In this document: one piece after another, positions 4,592 to 5,401 of the stretch
How positions within the stretch are numbered: position 1 is the first letter of the stretch
Layout: each line of letters starts with the position of its first letter
Source of the DNA: Methanobacteriota archaeon
GTDB lineage: Archaea > Thermoplasmatota > Thermoplasmata > RBG-16-68-12
Direction of reading: 5' to 3'
NCBI GenBank assembly: GCA_005878415.1
Contig: VBMM01000107.1
Location: forward strand, 1 to 5,401
DNA: 5,401 nucleotides
Made by a program: the position numbers and the translations under genes
The notes under the pieces: generated by a model
The model's database searches: none
What the model was told of the DNA's origin: nothing
What the model saw: only the letters and a program-made list of their open reading frames with translations

Positions 4592-5401
4592 CGCGACCTG
4601 CAGGGCGTCGTCCAGCGCTTCGATCGTCTGGCGAATCGCGGCGTCGTCGTGAGCGGTCGAGAGGTAGAACGGCTTCGCGGGCTTGACGAAGATCCCCCGT
4701 TCGAGCAACGAGAATACCGTGCCGACCCGCGGAACACGAGCGCGGACGTGCCGTTGCTCGACGATTCGCTCGAATTCGGCGGCCAGATTCTGCGTCTTCT
4801 CGAGGAGGCCTTCGAACCCCCCGGGCGCCTCGAGCTCATCGAGCGTCGCCATCCCGGCCGCCATCGCAGGCGGATATCCGGCGAACGTGCCGCTGTGGAA
4901 GAACTCGCCCGATCGGGGATCCGCGAGCTCGAGGATGTCCGAGCGACCGAGGAATGCGCCGCACGGCAGGCCGCCGCCGATGACCTTCCCCAAGCACGTG
5001 AGGTCCGGCGTCACCCCGTAGGCATGCTGGGCACCGCCGAATGCGACGCGGAAGCCGCTCATCACTTCGTCGAAGATCAGCGGGATGTCGTTCCGAGCCG
5101 TGACCTCCCGGACTCCTCGGAGGAACTCCGGATCGGGCGCGATGTACGATCGCTCGACGGGCTCCATGATGACGCACGCGAGGCGATCCGCATGACCGCG
5201 GATCCGGGCCTCGGTCTCGGCGAGATCGTTGAAGGGGAGCACGAGCGTGTTCTCGAGCACGTGGGCCGGTGTGCCGCGCGATCCGGACACGGGGCGGAAT
5301 CCGCCGTCCGTCTCCGCTTTCGACGGTGCGTGGCTCACGAGGAACTCGTCGACGCCGCCGTGGTAGTGCCCTTCGAACTTCGCGATCATCGGCCGCCGGC
5401 G
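4589..5401 (-). CDS. Class III PLP aminotransferase, glutamate-1-semialdehyde aminomutase-like (5' end cut)
   Basis: This is the C-terminal part (about 270 residues) of a cytosolic pyridoxal-phosphate enzyme of the class III aminotransferase family, which shifts or transfers amino groups. The frame is open to the right edge, so the first 130-160 residues of a roughly 430-residue protein are missing; an ATG at 5389 is internal, because it begins inside the family motif KFEGHYHGG. Counting from that Met: IFDEVMSGFR (105-114) carries the Asp107 that binds the PLP ring nitrogen, and Lys135 in LGKVIGGGLP is the PLP-binding lysine. EFFHSGTFAGYPPAMAAG (162-179) follows, and a typical tail ends AHDDAAIRQTIEALDDAL. 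The closest well-known relative is HemL, but HemL has GTLSGNP where this has GTFAGYP, and no haem genes are nearby. I therefore prefer a HemL-like aminotransferase or aminomutase of unknown substrate. It lies tail to tail with the BKACE gene. Confidence 0.88.
   Translation of the reverse strand, partial: RRRPMIAKFEGHYHGGVDEFLVSHAPSKAETDGGFRPVSGSRGTPAHVLENTLVLPFNDLAETEARIRGHADRLACVIMEPVERSYIAPDPEFLRGVREVTARNDIPLIFDEVMSGFRVAFGGAQHAYGVTPDLTCLGKVIGGGLPCGAFLGRSDILELADPRSGEFFHSGTFAGYPPAMAAGMATLDELEAPGGFEGLLEKTQNLAAEFERIVEQRHVRARVPRVGTVFSLLERGIFVKPAKPFYLSTAHDDAAIRQTIEALDDALQVA

Noticed and set aside
5387..5389. ATG at 5389 as the true start of the aminotransferase
   Set aside because: The frame stays open upstream to the window edge, and the Met sits directly before the conserved KFEG.YHG block that is normally more than 100 residues into the protein. 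The gene is cut by the edge and does not start here.

Overview
The window is GC-rich chromosomal DNA, densely coding on both strands. It holds five genes, two of them cut by the window edges, and only two short non-coding gaps. I see no rRNA, tRNA, CRISPR array, insertion sequence or phage-like gene. The source is probably an archaeon, perhaps a high-GC member of the Thermoplasmatota, but this is inference. The peptide-transporter ATPases have an archaeal flavour (for example GAMNALNPV after the Q-loop, and a long C-terminal tail ending EPEL...VSCHL). A/C-rich boxes followed by short TTA/TAAT cores, resembling weak BRE/TATA elements, sit before three genes. No poly-U terminator is visible. A GC-rich bacterium is not excluded.

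Layout: (1) 1-821, minus strand, the N-terminal two thirds of an MFS transporter running off the left edge. (2) 822-969, a divergent intergenic region with candidate promoters in both directions and a leader hairpin at 931-950. (3) 970-1956 and 1957-3699, plus strand, two abutting genes for OppD/DppD-like and OppF/DppF-like ATPases of a peptide-type ABC importer. (4) 3700-3757, a short gap with a candidate promoter. (5) 3758-4588, plus strand, a zinc-dependent beta-keto acid cleavage enzyme (BKACE, formerly DUF849, Kce-like). (6) 4589-5401, minus strand, the C-terminal part of a PLP-dependent class III aminotransferase of the glutamate-1-semialdehyde aminomutase type. It converges on the BKACE gene with stop codons directly abutting.

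The most striking observation is in the second ATPase. Between Walker A and the Q-loop, where relatives have a short connector, it carries about 180 extra residues with four predicted transmembrane helices. The charge pattern of the loops fits both ends being cytoplasmic. All ATPase motifs on either side are intact, so this looks like a working nucleotide-binding domain anchored in the membrane through its own core fold. Its C-terminal four-cysteine (probable iron-sulfur) motif is also stretched by about 80 residues between the third and fourth cysteines.

No permease or substrate-binding protein accompanies the two ATPases in the window, so the pair must work with membrane subunits encoded elsewhere or have another role. 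The BKACE and aminotransferase genes suggest amino-acid or amino-keto-acid metabolism, which would fit peptide or amino-acid uptake by the neighbours. No specific pathway can be assigned from this window.
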